Assembly (NCBI RefSeq): GCF_000829375.1
Contig: NZ_AP014624.1
Coordinates: forward strand, 2,108,001 to 2,172,000
DNA length: 64,000 bases
Source of the DNA: Chryseobacterium sp. StRB126
GTDB taxonomy: Bacteria; Bacteroidota; Bacteroidia; Flavobacteriales; Weeksellaceae
Direction: 5' to 3'
Shown here: piece by piece, positions 17,166 to 25,435 of the stretch
Layout of the letters: each line of letters begins with the position of its first letter
How positions within the stretch are numbered: position 1 is the first letter of the stretch
The notes under the pieces: generated by a model
Told to the model about the DNA's origin: nothing
Databases searched by the model: none
The model's input: the letters and a program-made list of their open reading frames with translations, nothing else
Program-made: the position numbers and the translations under genes

Positions 17166-17933
17166 TTAAAGAATATCTACTTTACCTTTAAAAACTTGCT
17201 TTGCAGGACCTTCCAGCCAGATGTTGCAGAAAGAATCACCGCTTTTTTCAGCATATACCTTAAGATTTCCTCCTAAAGTTTTAACTTTTACAGAAGTTAG
17301 ATTATCTTTTTGGAGAAAAGTTAAAGCAGAAGCCGTAACTCCTGTTCCACAACTGTAAGTTTCGTCCTCAACGCCTCGTTCATAGGTTCTTACAAAAATC
17401 TCATTGTCCGAAATTTTTTCTACAAAGTTGACATTAATCCCTTTTTCTTTATAATTTTCTGAGTTTCTGATAGCATGCCCCTGGGTATAAACGTCATAAT
17501 CAGCGATATTTTCTACATATTTTACGTAATGAGGGGAGCCGGTATTTAGAACTGCATCATTTCCATCATGTGAAATGGTGTCTACATCAATCATTTTTAG
17601 TTTAATGATCCCGTTGTGAATTTCTGCTTCATGTTCACCATCTATGGCAATAAACTTACATCTGTCTTCAAAAACATCAAGGAAAAAAGCAAAAGCTACA
17701 AGACATCTTCCGCCATTTCCACACATGGTGCTTTCTCCGCCATCAGAATTATAGTATACCATTTTAAAATCATAATCAGGATCGTTTTCCAGCAGGATAA
17801 GCCCATCGGCACCTATTCCGAAACGTCTGTCACATAGTTTTTCAATGATTTTTTTGTCTTTAGGAAACTGAAGATCACGGTTATCTACCATTACAAAATC
17901 ATTTCCCGTTCCCTGATATTTATAAAATTCCAT
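17166..17933 (-). CDS. dapF: Diaminopimelate epimerase
   Basis: 255 aa. The two catalytic cysteines are Cys71 in TMCGNGGRC and Cys195 in SCGTGVTAS. The enzyme converts LL- to meso-diaminopimelate for lysine and for peptidoglycan cross-links. The family is usually 255-280 aa, so the length is on the short side but complete. It is the first gene of the dapF-mltG pair. Confidence 0.96.
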   Translation of the reverse strand: MEFYKYQGTGNDFVMVDNRDLQFPKDKKIIEKLCDRRFGIGADGLILLENDPDYDFKMVYYNSDGGESTMCGNGGRCLVAFAFFLDVFEDRCKFIAIDGEHEAEIHNGIIKLKMIDVDTISHDGNDAVLNTGSPHYVKYVENIADYDVYTQGHAIRNSENYKEKGINVNFVEKISDNEIFVRTYERGVEDETYSCGTGVTASALTFLQKDNLTSVKVKTLGGNLKVYAEKSGDSFCNIWLEGPAKQVFKGKVDIL

Positions 17934-17971
17934 ATTGTTTTTTGTCTAAATAAAGAAACAAAATTAATATA

Positions 17972-18008
17972 TTAAAACGAAAAACGAACAGTGTTAACTG
18001 TTCGTTTT
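17972..18008 (-). terminator. Terminator after the GGFR-repeat lipoprotein gene
   Basis: AAAACGAACAGT (17981-17992) pairs perfectly with 17997-18008 around a 4-base loop. On the minus strand the stem is followed by TTTTTCGTTTT. It lies 30 bases past the lipoprotein stop. Confidence 0.85.
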
Positions 18009-18037
18009 CTTATTTATAATCGTTATTTATAATTGTT

Positions 18038-18694
18038 TTATCTAAAGCCGCCGCTGCTCTGTTGTCTCACTGAACCTGAGCTTGAATTGGAGCTAGAACC
18101 TGAACTTTGGCTGCTGCTTGAGCCACTTCTGAATCCGCCATTTGAGGATGATTCAACTCTTCCAGTGTTAGTATTTCCTGAACTTCTGAAACCACCAGAA
18201 CTTGTTCCTCTGTTTTCAAAGGTGCTGTTCTGATTTCTGAACCCGCCGTTGCTTTGATTATTCTGATTTCCCTGATTGTTCTGATAACCGTTGTTTGAGT
18301 TTCTGAACCCACCACTGCTGGTATTGTTTGAATTTCTGTTATTATATCTTCCGTTATTATATGAATCACTATTATTACGGAAGCCATTACTCGGTCTCTG
18401 TGAAGTAACTGTAGTTTTTCTTTCTACATATACTTTTCTTCTGGAGTTATTATAAGTGTCATAATAGTAAGGAATACCATTATCATAGTAGTAATTAACG
18501 TTGTTTCTATAATAATAGCCGTCATTACCATAATATCCGCCACTACCATAATATCCGGAAGGGGCATAGTAATAACCATTGTTATAATATGGATCACCAT
18601 AACCGTTGCTGCCATAACCGTCTGTGTAGGCAAGACAGGATGTTAAAGTGCTTATAGCAAAGATACTAACTGCTATTTTTAATAAATTTTTCAT
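18038..18694 (-). CDS. Low-complexity lipoprotein with GGFR repeats
   Basis: 218 aa. A lipoprotein signal with a lipobox (LTSC, Cys20) is followed by a Gly/Tyr-rich half (residues 25-80) and an Asn/Ser/Gln-rich half. The second half repeats the motif [GN]GFR six times (Phe at 105, 130, 152, 169, 188 and 217), the last copy forming the exact C-terminus. A basic linker, RRKVYVERKTTV, joins the halves. Such sequence is probably disordered and surface-exposed; I do not recognise a characterised family. The gene follows pnuC by four bases. Confidence 0.8.
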   Translation of the reverse strand: MKNLLKIAVSIFAISTLTSCLAYTDGYGSNGYGDPYYNNGYYYAPSGYYGSGGYYGNDGYYYRNNVNYYYDNGIPYYYDTYNNSRRKVYVERKTTVTSQRPSNGFRNNSDSYNNGRYNNRNSNNTSSGGFRNSNNGYQNNQGNQNNQSNGGFRNQNSTFENRGTSSGGFRSSGNTNTGRVESSSNGGFRSGSSSSQSSGSSSNSSSGSVRQQSSGGFR

Positions 18695-18698
18695 AACT

Positions 18699-19370
18699 TT
18701 ATTGTACTTTTTTTTCTTTAAAACTTTTTTTCCAACTAAGGTATCCTAGGATAGCCATTATAGTAAATACCAAATATTGAACCGAAGTGATGCCAAGACC
18801 CTTAAAAATCATCATAGGCATGCAAATAAAATCTCCGATAATCCAGAAAATCCAGTTCTCAATGCGCTGTTTGGCCATAAACGACATTCCTACTAAAAAT
18901 ATTGAAGTGGTGAAAACATCCATCCAATTCGCCCAATCCAAATGATATAATCCAAGGTTGGTTCCCTCCATTGAAAAATGATTATCAATATAAGGTTTAT
19001 AATAATAAATAAGAGTGACGAGTCCCAGACTCAGAATAAAAAGAATGATGGCGTAATTCCATTCCTTTTTCGTAGCCCAGGTAACATCTACGTGTATATG
19101 ATCTTCTGAGTTTTTGGCCCATAAAATCCATCCGTAGACGCTCATTATCGTATAGTATACATTAATCAGACAATCTCCCAGTAATCCGAAATTGAAAAGA
19201 ATATATACATAGATCAGGGTTGAAATAATGCCGGTAGGGTACACCCATATATTTTTCTTAATGGAAAAATATACGCTCAAAGTTCCGAAAATAGCACCTG
19301 ACGCTTCCAGCATAATCTGTAAAGAATCGTAGCTTTCATAAGGTTTTACGAAAAGATCATATAAATTCAT
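18699..19370 (-). CDS. pnuC: PnuC-family nicotinamide riboside/vitamin transporter
   Basis: 223 aa from MNLYDLFVKPYESYD at 19370; the frame opens six codons earlier (MLIFDR), but the later ATG fits the family better. Seven or so membrane segments and the PnuC hallmarks WVYPTGIISTLIYVY, YYTIMSVYGWILW and NWIFWIIGDF are visible. PnuC proteins import nicotinamide riboside; some Bacteroidetes members import thiamine or riboflavin precursors. I saw no thiamine riboswitch upstream, so the NAD-precursor role is the default. It forms a tight pair with the repeat lipoprotein downstream. Confidence 0.88.
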   Translation of the reverse strand: MNLYDLFVKPYESYDSLQIMLEASGAIFGTLSVYFSIKKNIWVYPTGIISTLIYVYILFNFGLLGDCLINVYYTIMSVYGWILWAKNSEDHIHVDVTWATKKEWNYAIILFILSLGLVTLIYYYKPYIDNHFSMEGTNLGLYHLDWANWMDVFTTSIFLVGMSFMAKQRIENWIFWIIGDFICMPMMIFKGLGITSVQYLVFTIMAILGYLSWKKSFKEKKVQ

Positions 19371-19535
19371 GCGATCAAAAATAAGCAAAAATATGGACTT
19401 TTTGAAATGGATTAAATAATGTGTTGTTCAGGTTTTTAAAGACTTTAATGTAAAATAAATGACGAAAGTTTAACGATAAACGTGGGAGTTCCTAAATTTT
19501 TTATATTTTCGTAAATCCTTAATAAATAAAAAAAC

Positions 19536-21053
19536 ATGTCGAAAATTTGGGTTAAAAAACCACTAAGTGCCTATGAGGCAGATATGAAGAAAAGTGAGCT
19601 GAAAAAAGTCCTTGGAAAATGGAGTTTAACAGCAATAGGAGTAGGTGCTATCATTGGAGGTGGAATCTTTGTTCTTACGGGAACAGGAGCCTATTATCAT
19701 GCAGGGCCAGCACTTGCAATCTCCTTTATCATTGCAGGAATTGCCTGCGTTTTTGCAGCATTATGCTATGCGGAGTTTGCCTCCATTATTCCGGTTGAAG
19801 GATCAGCATATGCCTATGCGTATGGAACAGTAGGAGAAATTTTTGCATGGGCGATGGGCTGGTGTCTTATTCTGGAATATGCAATGGCCAGTATGGCGGT
19901 CTCCGTGAGCTGGTCTGGATATTTTACCAAATTTCTGAAGATTTTTGGGGTGCATTTACCGGCTTATCTTACCTCAGATCCGGCAAGTTATACAGGAGAC
20001 GGTTTTTCAATGAACCTGCCTGCGTTTATTCTTGTTCTTTTGATTACCGCGTTATTGGTAAAAGGAACTAAAGAAGCAGCAGGAGCTAACAACCTGATCG
20101 TTTTGATGAAAACTTCTGCCGTTATCTTTGTAATTATTGCAGGGGTATATATTATTTTTTCTAATACAGATCTTTATAATGCAGTAGATGGTGTTAAAAA
20201 CTGGAAGCCTTTTATTCCGGATCAGGTTCAGATTAAAAATTCTGAGGGAGATCTGGTCTCGGCTTATGGTATTAAAGGGATCATTTCCGGAGCAGCAGCT
20301 ATTTTCTTTGCTTATATTGGTTTTGATGCTGTTTCTACACAGGCTGGGGAGGCTATTAATCCTAAGAAAGATGTGCCTTTCGCAATTATCGCTTCATTAT
20401 TGGTGTGTACGGCTTTATATATTTGTGTATCTCTTGTATTAACAGGGATGATGCATTATACAGACTTTAATCCGGAAGGTAAATATCCTGATGCGATCAA
20501 AGCTCCTGTAGCCTATGCTTTTGAAATTGCAGGAAAACACTGGGCTAGTAATGTAGTAACAATTGCTGCTACTGTAGGATTAATTTCCGTAGTAATGGTA
20601 ATGATGATGGGACAGTCAAGAATCTTCATCGGAATGGCAAAAGACGGATTGATTCCTAAATTCTTCGGTGATCTTCATCCAAAAACAAAAACACCTTACA
20701 AAGGAATCATTTTGTTGGGAATTGTTGTAGCATTAATCGCTGCATTTACCCCTATTTCAACACTGGCTGATATGACAAGTTTCGGAACCTTGTTTGCATT
20801 TACACTGGTTTGTATTGCCGTTTGGGTAATGAGAAAAAAAGAACCTAATTTGATCAGGCCTTTCAAAGTTCCTGCTTACAAAATAGTTGTAGCACTGGGA
20901 GTATTTATCAATATTTATTTGATATTTAACTTAAGTGCTCATGCATTGGAGCTTTCGGCTGTATGGTTATTCTTAGGAGGTTTAGTATATTTCCTTTATG
21001 GAAAATCAAATAGTAAACTTAACAATCCTGAAAAATATCAGAACCAAGATTAA
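19536..21053 (+). CDS. APC-superfamily amino acid permease (cationic amino acid transporter type)
   Basis: 505 aa with about 12-13 membrane helices. The substrate-binding signature GAIIGGGIFVLTG lies in the first helix, and FAYIGFDAVSTQAGEAINPKKDVP is typical of the CAT/YfnA group. Members exchange or symport amino acids across the inner membrane; the preferred substrate is not readable. The gene is divergent from pnuC, stands alone and has its own terminator. Confidence 0.93.
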   Translation: MSKIWVKKPLSAYEADMKKSELKKVLGKWSLTAIGVGAIIGGGIFVLTGTGAYYHAGPALAISFIIAGIACVFAALCYAEFASIIPVEGSAYAYAYGTVGEIFAWAMGWCLILEYAMASMAVSVSWSGYFTKFLKIFGVHLPAYLTSDPASYTGDGFSMNLPAFILVLLITALLVKGTKEAAGANNLIVLMKTSAVIFVIIAGVYIIFSNTDLYNAVDGVKNWKPFIPDQVQIKNSEGDLVSAYGIKGIISGAAAIFFAYIGFDAVSTQAGEAINPKKDVPFAIIASLLVCTALYICVSLVLTGMMHYTDFNPEGKYPDAIKAPVAYAFEIAGKHWASNVVTIAATVGLISVVMVMMMGQSRIFIGMAKDGLIPKFFGDLHPKTKTPYKGIILLGIVVALIAAFTPISTLADMTSFGTLFAFTLVCIAVWVMRKKEPNLIRPFKVPAYKIVVALGVFINIYLIFNLSAHALELSAVWLFLGGLVYFLYGKSNSKLNNPEKYQNQD

Positions 21054-21062
21054 TAATAATAT

Positions 21063-21084
21063 AAACCGCTTCGGCGGTTTTTTT
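21063..21084 (+). terminator. Terminator of the amino acid permease gene
   Basis: AACCGC, the stable tetraloop TTCG, GCGGTT (21064-21079), then a T-run. It begins 10 bases after the stop. Confidence 0.92.
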
Positions 21085-21110
21085 GTTGCAAATAAGCCAT
21101 AATAAAATAT

Positions 21111-22121
21111 ATGAAAAAGTTTTTGTCCATTGCATTCCTTTCTGTAGGAATGGCTGCATTTTCCCAACAGGTGGAAAGTATTGAAACAATTCTTAATGAT
21201 AAAATTAGCATCAGAGCTCTTGAGTTATATGATAACAAAGTCTGGTATAGTGGTTCGGAGTCTAAATTCGGGTTTGTAGATCTTAAGGATGCCAAGAATC
21301 AAAAACAAATTAAGCTTTCTGATGAAAAACTTGAATTCAGAACTCTGGCACAGGATAAAACGTCATTCTATGCGATCAATATTGTAAGCCCGGCCCGCTT
21401 TTTTAAAATTGATAAAAAGGATTTGAAATCACAGATTGTTTATACAGATTCTGCAAAAACGGCTTTTTATGATGCTTTACATTTTGTGAACAACAAGTTG
21501 GCTTATACCTTCAGTGATTCAGGCAGTGATCTGTTATTAAAGTTAGCCGTTTATAAAGATGGCAAATGGGGGATGTTTAAAAATAATATAAAGCTGAATG
21601 AGGGAGAAGCAGCTTTTGCAGCCAGCAATACCAATATTTCTTCCACGAAAAAAAATCTTTGGATTGCTACAGGAGGGAAAGCTTCAAGAATTCTAAGACT
21701 GAATCTTAAAAGTGAAAAACTGGAAGTTTTCAAAACACCTTTTATTCAGGGAGAATCTTCTCAGGGAATGTATTCCATAGATTTTAATGATGACCAATTC
21801 GGAGTTGCAGTAGGGGGTGATTATACCAAACAGGATGCTAATGTTAATAATATTGCTACAACGCATGATGGTGGAGAAACCTGGCAGATTCAGGCTTCAG
21901 GGCAAAATGCGGGATATATGACCTGTGTGAAAATTAAACCGGGTTCAAAAGGGAAAGAGATGATTGCAGTAGGTGATCAGCATATTAGTTATTCATCTGA
22001 TTTTGGAAAGACGTGGAAGAAAATTTCGGGTGAAAAAGGATTGTATATTGGGCAGTGGATTGATGGGAATAGAGCAGTGTTTGCGGGGAAAGATAGGATT
22101 GTAGTAATGAAAATAAAATAA
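21111..22121 (+). CDS. Exported BNR/YCF48-like repeat protein
   Basis: 336 aa with a signal peptide (MKKFLSIAFLSVGMAAFSQ). The remainder is a likely beta-propeller with Asp-box motifs, THDGGETWQIQ near residue 255 and SSDFGKTWKKI near 300, as in sialidase-fold and YCF48-type proteins. Databases often label such flavobacterial proteins oxidoreductase, but nothing here shows a redox site. The propeller probably binds a protein or glycan in the periplasm or at the cell surface. Confidence 0.82.
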   Translation: MKKFLSIAFLSVGMAAFSQQVESIETILNDKISIRALELYDNKVWYSGSESKFGFVDLKDAKNQKQIKLSDEKLEFRTLAQDKTSFYAINIVSPARFFKIDKKDLKSQIVYTDSAKTAFYDALHFVNNKLAYTFSDSGSDLLLKLAVYKDGKWGMFKNNIKLNEGEAAFAASNTNISSTKKNLWIATGGKASRILRLNLKSEKLEVFKTPFIQGESSQGMYSIDFNDDQFGVAVGGDYTKQDANVNNIATTHDGGETWQIQASGQNAGYMTCVKIKPGSKGKEMIAVGDQHISYSSDFGKTWKKISGEKGLYIGQWIDGNRAVFAGKDRIVVMKIK

Positions 22122-22369
22122 GAAGTCTGAATAAAAAAAAATGAGAGATAGTATTTCTTAATGGATATCAGATTTCGGATCAATAAAATAAATAAAACTG
22201 ATAGAATTTATCATTATTTCCGTAACAGGTTTAAACAGTGTATTTAGACTCATTCTAAACTATAACCTAATATAATTCATAGACAGAAATTCATAACTAA
22301 TGGTTAATTTTGTAGGATGGAATTTTAATAATGTTAAACTTCCTCACCTTATAAAATTTTTTATTCAAA

Positions 22370-23728
22370 ATGAATTCTTTAATAGATAAGTATAATATTC
22401 CCGGGCCTCGTTACACGTCTTATCCTACGGTTCCATATTGGGATGAATCTACATTTTCACCGGAAAGTTGGAAGGAGAGCGTAATCAGGTCGTTTCACGA
22501 AAGCAATGCAGAGGAGGGGATTTCTATTTATATCCATTTGCCTTTCTGCGAGGCATTGTGTACGTTCTGTGCATGTCATAAACGTATTACGAAACAGCAC
22601 AGCGTTGAAGTTCCTTATCTGGAAAGTGTTTTAAAGGAATGGAAACTTTATCTTGAGCTTTTTAATGAAAAGCCAAAACTGAAAGAATTACACCTTGGAG
22701 GTGGTACTCCTACATTTTTCTCACCTGAAAACCTGAAAACTTTGTTGGAAGGGATCTTTTCAACGGTGGAGATTGCAGAACACCCGGAATTCTCATTTGA
22801 AGGACACCCGAATAATACCACGAAGGAACACCTTCAGACTTTATATAACCTTGGATTCAGAAGAGTAAGCTTTGGAGTTCAGGATTATGATCCTAAAGTA
22901 CAGAAAGCCATCAATAGAATTCAGCCTTTTGAGAACGTGAAAAACGTAACGGAATGGGCTAAGGAAATTGGATACAGAGGAATCAGCCACGATTTGGTTT
23001 TCGGACTTCCACACCAGACTTGGGAAGCAATGGAACATACCATCAGAAAAACAATGGAGCTGAAGCCGGATAGGCTTGCATTTTACTCTTATGCACATGT
23101 TCCATGGGTAAAAGGAGTAGGACAGAGAGGTTTTGATGAAAATGACCTTCCTAGTGGAGAGGAAAAACGCCGTTTGTATGAAGATGGTAAAAAACTGCTT
23201 CAGGATTTGGGATATATTGAGGTAGGAATGGATCACTTCTCTTTAGAACATGATGATTTATACCAATCTCTGATCCATAAAAAGCTTCACAGAAACTTTA
23301 TGGGATATACTTCAAGCAATACCCAGCTGATGGTAGGACTTGGAATGTCTGCGATTTCAGATTCATGGTATGCTTTTGCTCAGAATGTGAAAACGGTAGA
23401 GGAATATCAGACAATGGTAGAAGAAGGTAAAATTCCTGTTGTGAAAGGACATGTTCTGAATGAAGAAGACCTGATTGTAAGAAGACATATTTTAAATCTG
23501 ATGTGTCAGCTTGAAACCACTTTTACTATAGATAATTCTTTCCCTGAATTGGATAATGCATTAGACATGTTGAAGGAAATGGAAAATGACGGGTTGGTTG
23601 AAATTTCAGGTAAAGAAATTAAAATTACAGAAGCGGGTAGAGCTTTCACCCGAAATGTAGCGATGGTTTTTGACCTTAGAATGATGAGAAATAAACCGGA
23701 AACGAGAATTTTCTCAATGACGATATAA
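22370..23728 (+). CDS. hemN: Oxygen-independent coproporphyrinogen III oxidase
   Basis: 452 aa, a typical HemN length rather than the shorter HemW paralogs. The radical-SAM cluster motif is Cys60-x3-Cys64-x2-Cys67 with a further Cys69 (YIHLPFCEALCTFCACHK), as in true HemN. Also present are ELHLGGGTPTF and GPRYTSYPT, the HemN N-terminal signature. It decarboxylates coproporphyrinogen III to protoporphyrinogen IX for haem without oxygen. It stands alone with its own terminator. Confidence 0.95.
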   Translation: MNSLIDKYNIPGPRYTSYPTVPYWDESTFSPESWKESVIRSFHESNAEEGISIYIHLPFCEALCTFCACHKRITKQHSVEVPYLESVLKEWKLYLELFNEKPKLKELHLGGGTPTFFSPENLKTLLEGIFSTVEIAEHPEFSFEGHPNNTTKEHLQTLYNLGFRRVSFGVQDYDPKVQKAINRIQPFENVKNVTEWAKEIGYRGISHDLVFGLPHQTWEAMEHTIRKTMELKPDRLAFYSYAHVPWVKGVGQRGFDENDLPSGEEKRRLYEDGKKLLQDLGYIEVGMDHFSLEHDDLYQSLIHKKLHRNFMGYTSSNTQLMVGLGMSAISDSWYAFAQNVKTVEEYQTMVEEGKIPVVKGHVLNEEDLIVRRHILNLMCQLETTFTIDNSFPELDNALDMLKEMENDGLVEISGKEIKITEAGRAFTRNVAMVFDLRMMRNKPETRIFSMTI

Positions 23729-23732
23729 AACA

Positions 23733-23764
23733 AAAAGCGATTCAACACTGAATCGCTTTTTTAT
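23733..23764 (+). terminator. Terminator of hemN
   Basis: AAAAGCGATTCA (23733-23744), a 4-base loop ACAC, and its exact complement (23749-23760) run into further T residues just after the hemN stop. Confidence 0.92.
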
Positions 23765-23842
23765 TTGTTTAAAGTTGTATTTTACTTTGTGCTATAAAGT
23801 AATAAAGCTTGAGTGGCTTCCAGTTTTTAAAATAAGCTATTT

Positions 23843-25219
23843 CTACTTAATAACAATTTTCTGGCTGTAAGATTTATAATTCCCTGATTTCAGATTGATA
23901 AAATAAACCCCTGGAGCAATTCCGGAAATATCAATTCCTTTTTCATTAATGATGTGATCTTTTTCTAAAACTTTTCTTCCCTCTGCGCTAATGACCTCTG
24001 CCGTTACCTTTTTATCTTTAATTCCACTGATGAAGATTTCTTTTGAAGCAGGGTTTGGGTAAATTTTTATGGCTTCTGAGAAATCATTTTCATGGGTACC
24101 TAATGATCCTGTTGTAATTTTGAAAACTTTTCCGCTATTCACTGCGGCAACATACAGTTCTTTTTGAAGGTCCTGCCCGAAAGTAGAGAACCCATTTCCA
24201 CTGTAGGCAGAGGTCCATATAATGGAATTGTCAGTATTCAGGATGCCTATCTGGTCAGAACAAAAGTCTGCAAAGAAATATTTCCCCTGAAGTGATGGAT
24301 ATAGAGAACCTCTGTACACATAGCCGCCGGTAATAGAGCATTTTCCGCCGGAATGATCGTATACAGCAACAGGAAACGTCATGGAAGACTGAGTGGGGCA
24401 TCCTGCGGTGTTGTAAGCCGTATTTCCTTCATAGCAACGCCATCCGTAATTGATGCCTGCTTGTGATAGGGGCATTTTATTGATTTCCTCAATAGCTCCC
24501 TGGCCTACATCTGCAATCATGGCGTTTCCGGTAGCGAGATCAAATGAGAATTTCCATGCATTTCGGAGGCCATAGGCCCATACTTCATCGGCGCCGTCAA
24601 TGCCCGCGCCTGCAAAAGGATTGTCGGATGGAATATTGTATGGGGTTGGATCTGTGGCATTCACATCTATTCTCAGCATTTTTCCCAATAATACGTTTTT
24701 ATTTTGCGCATTGTTATTAGGGTCTCCGCCGCTTCCTCCATCTCCTGTTACCACCCAGAGTTTTCCATCTGGTGCAAAATGAATACTTCCGCCGTTGTGG
24801 TTGGCAAATGGTTTGGGAATATTTAATAGTATTTTTTCAGAATTAGGATCCGCCACATCTGGATTGGTTGGGGTAACACTATATCTGGCCAGTACAATAT
24901 TCCCTGCTGTGTTGTTATAATACACAAAAAAATACCCATTGGTTGAGTATTGCGGATGGAATGCGAGTCCTAAAAGACCTCTTTCTCCATTAAAAACAAT
25001 TTTTGAGGAAATATTCAGGAAATTAGTTGGGTTAATAGTCCCATTAGGCTGAATTATTTTTATCATTCCGTTCTGTTGAACCACAAATAACCGGCTGTCA
25101 TTGGCGTTTGTAATCTCAACGGGACTGGTAAGTCCACTGGCAAATTCTTCCAAATTAATGCTTTGAGCATTAACGAATAAAGAAGAAAAGATACTTAGGG
25201 TAAAAAGTAATTTTTCCAT
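23843..25219 (-). CDS. Secreted PQQ-type sugar (sorbosone/glucose) dehydrogenase with T9SS sorting domain
   Basis: 458 aa with a signal peptide ending FVNAQ. Residues about 20-365 form the glucose/sorbosone dehydrogenase beta-propeller (GERGLLGLAFHPQY, ANHNGGSIHFAPDG, GDGGSGGDP, YGLRNAWKFSFD, GWRCYEG). A type A T9SS sorting domain follows (IYPNPASKEIFI, GVYFINLKSG). The family oxidises aldoses using PQQ; many Bacteroidetes members lack a proven activity. Export to the surface is supported, the cofactor only by family. Confidence 0.92.
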   Translation of the reverse strand: MEKLLFTLSIFSSLFVNAQSINLEEFASGLTSPVEITNANDSRLFVVQQNGMIKIIQPNGTINPTNFLNISSKIVFNGERGLLGLAFHPQYSTNGYFFVYYNNTAGNIVLARYSVTPTNPDVADPNSEKILLNIPKPFANHNGGSIHFAPDGKLWVVTGDGGSGGDPNNNAQNKNVLLGKMLRIDVNATDPTPYNIPSDNPFAGAGIDGADEVWAYGLRNAWKFSFDLATGNAMIADVGQGAIEEINKMPLSQAGINYGWRCYEGNTAYNTAGCPTQSSMTFPVAVYDHSGGKCSITGGYVYRGSLYPSLQGKYFFADFCSDQIGILNTDNSIIWTSAYSGNGFSTFGQDLQKELYVAAVNSGKVFKITTGSLGTHENDFSEAIKIYPNPASKEIFISGIKDKKVTAEVISAEGRKVLEKDHIINEKGIDISGIAPGVYFINLKSGNYKSYSQKIVIK

Positions 25220-25398
25220 AATATTTTGATAGTTAAGGTGTTGAAATATGAATGAAATTTTTATACCAATTAAATTTTGTAAACTTCACTAAGATACCCT
25301 AAAATAATTGTTAAATCTTAAATAGAACTCAGAATACTGATATATCTGAAAATAAACCATTTCTGTTGTTAAAAATTCATAAAATACAAGAAAATCAT

Positions 25399-25406
25399 TA
25401 TATTTG
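25399..25406 (+). promoter_or_regulatory. Candidate -7 box of secDF
   Basis: TATATTTG matches TAnnTTTG and lies 29 bases upstream of the secDF ATG. No TTTG is found at the usual upstream distance, so this is a partial promoter match. Confidence 0.4.
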
Positions 25407-25435
25407 CCGACTTAATTTAACGTAGTTATAACAAA

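Noticed and set aside
18033..18633. Several overlapping frames on both strands around the GGFR lipoprotein
   Set aside because: They are shadows of a repetitive coding sequence (Glu/Leu/Pro-rich or Met/Ile/Thr-rich) without start signals or known motifs.
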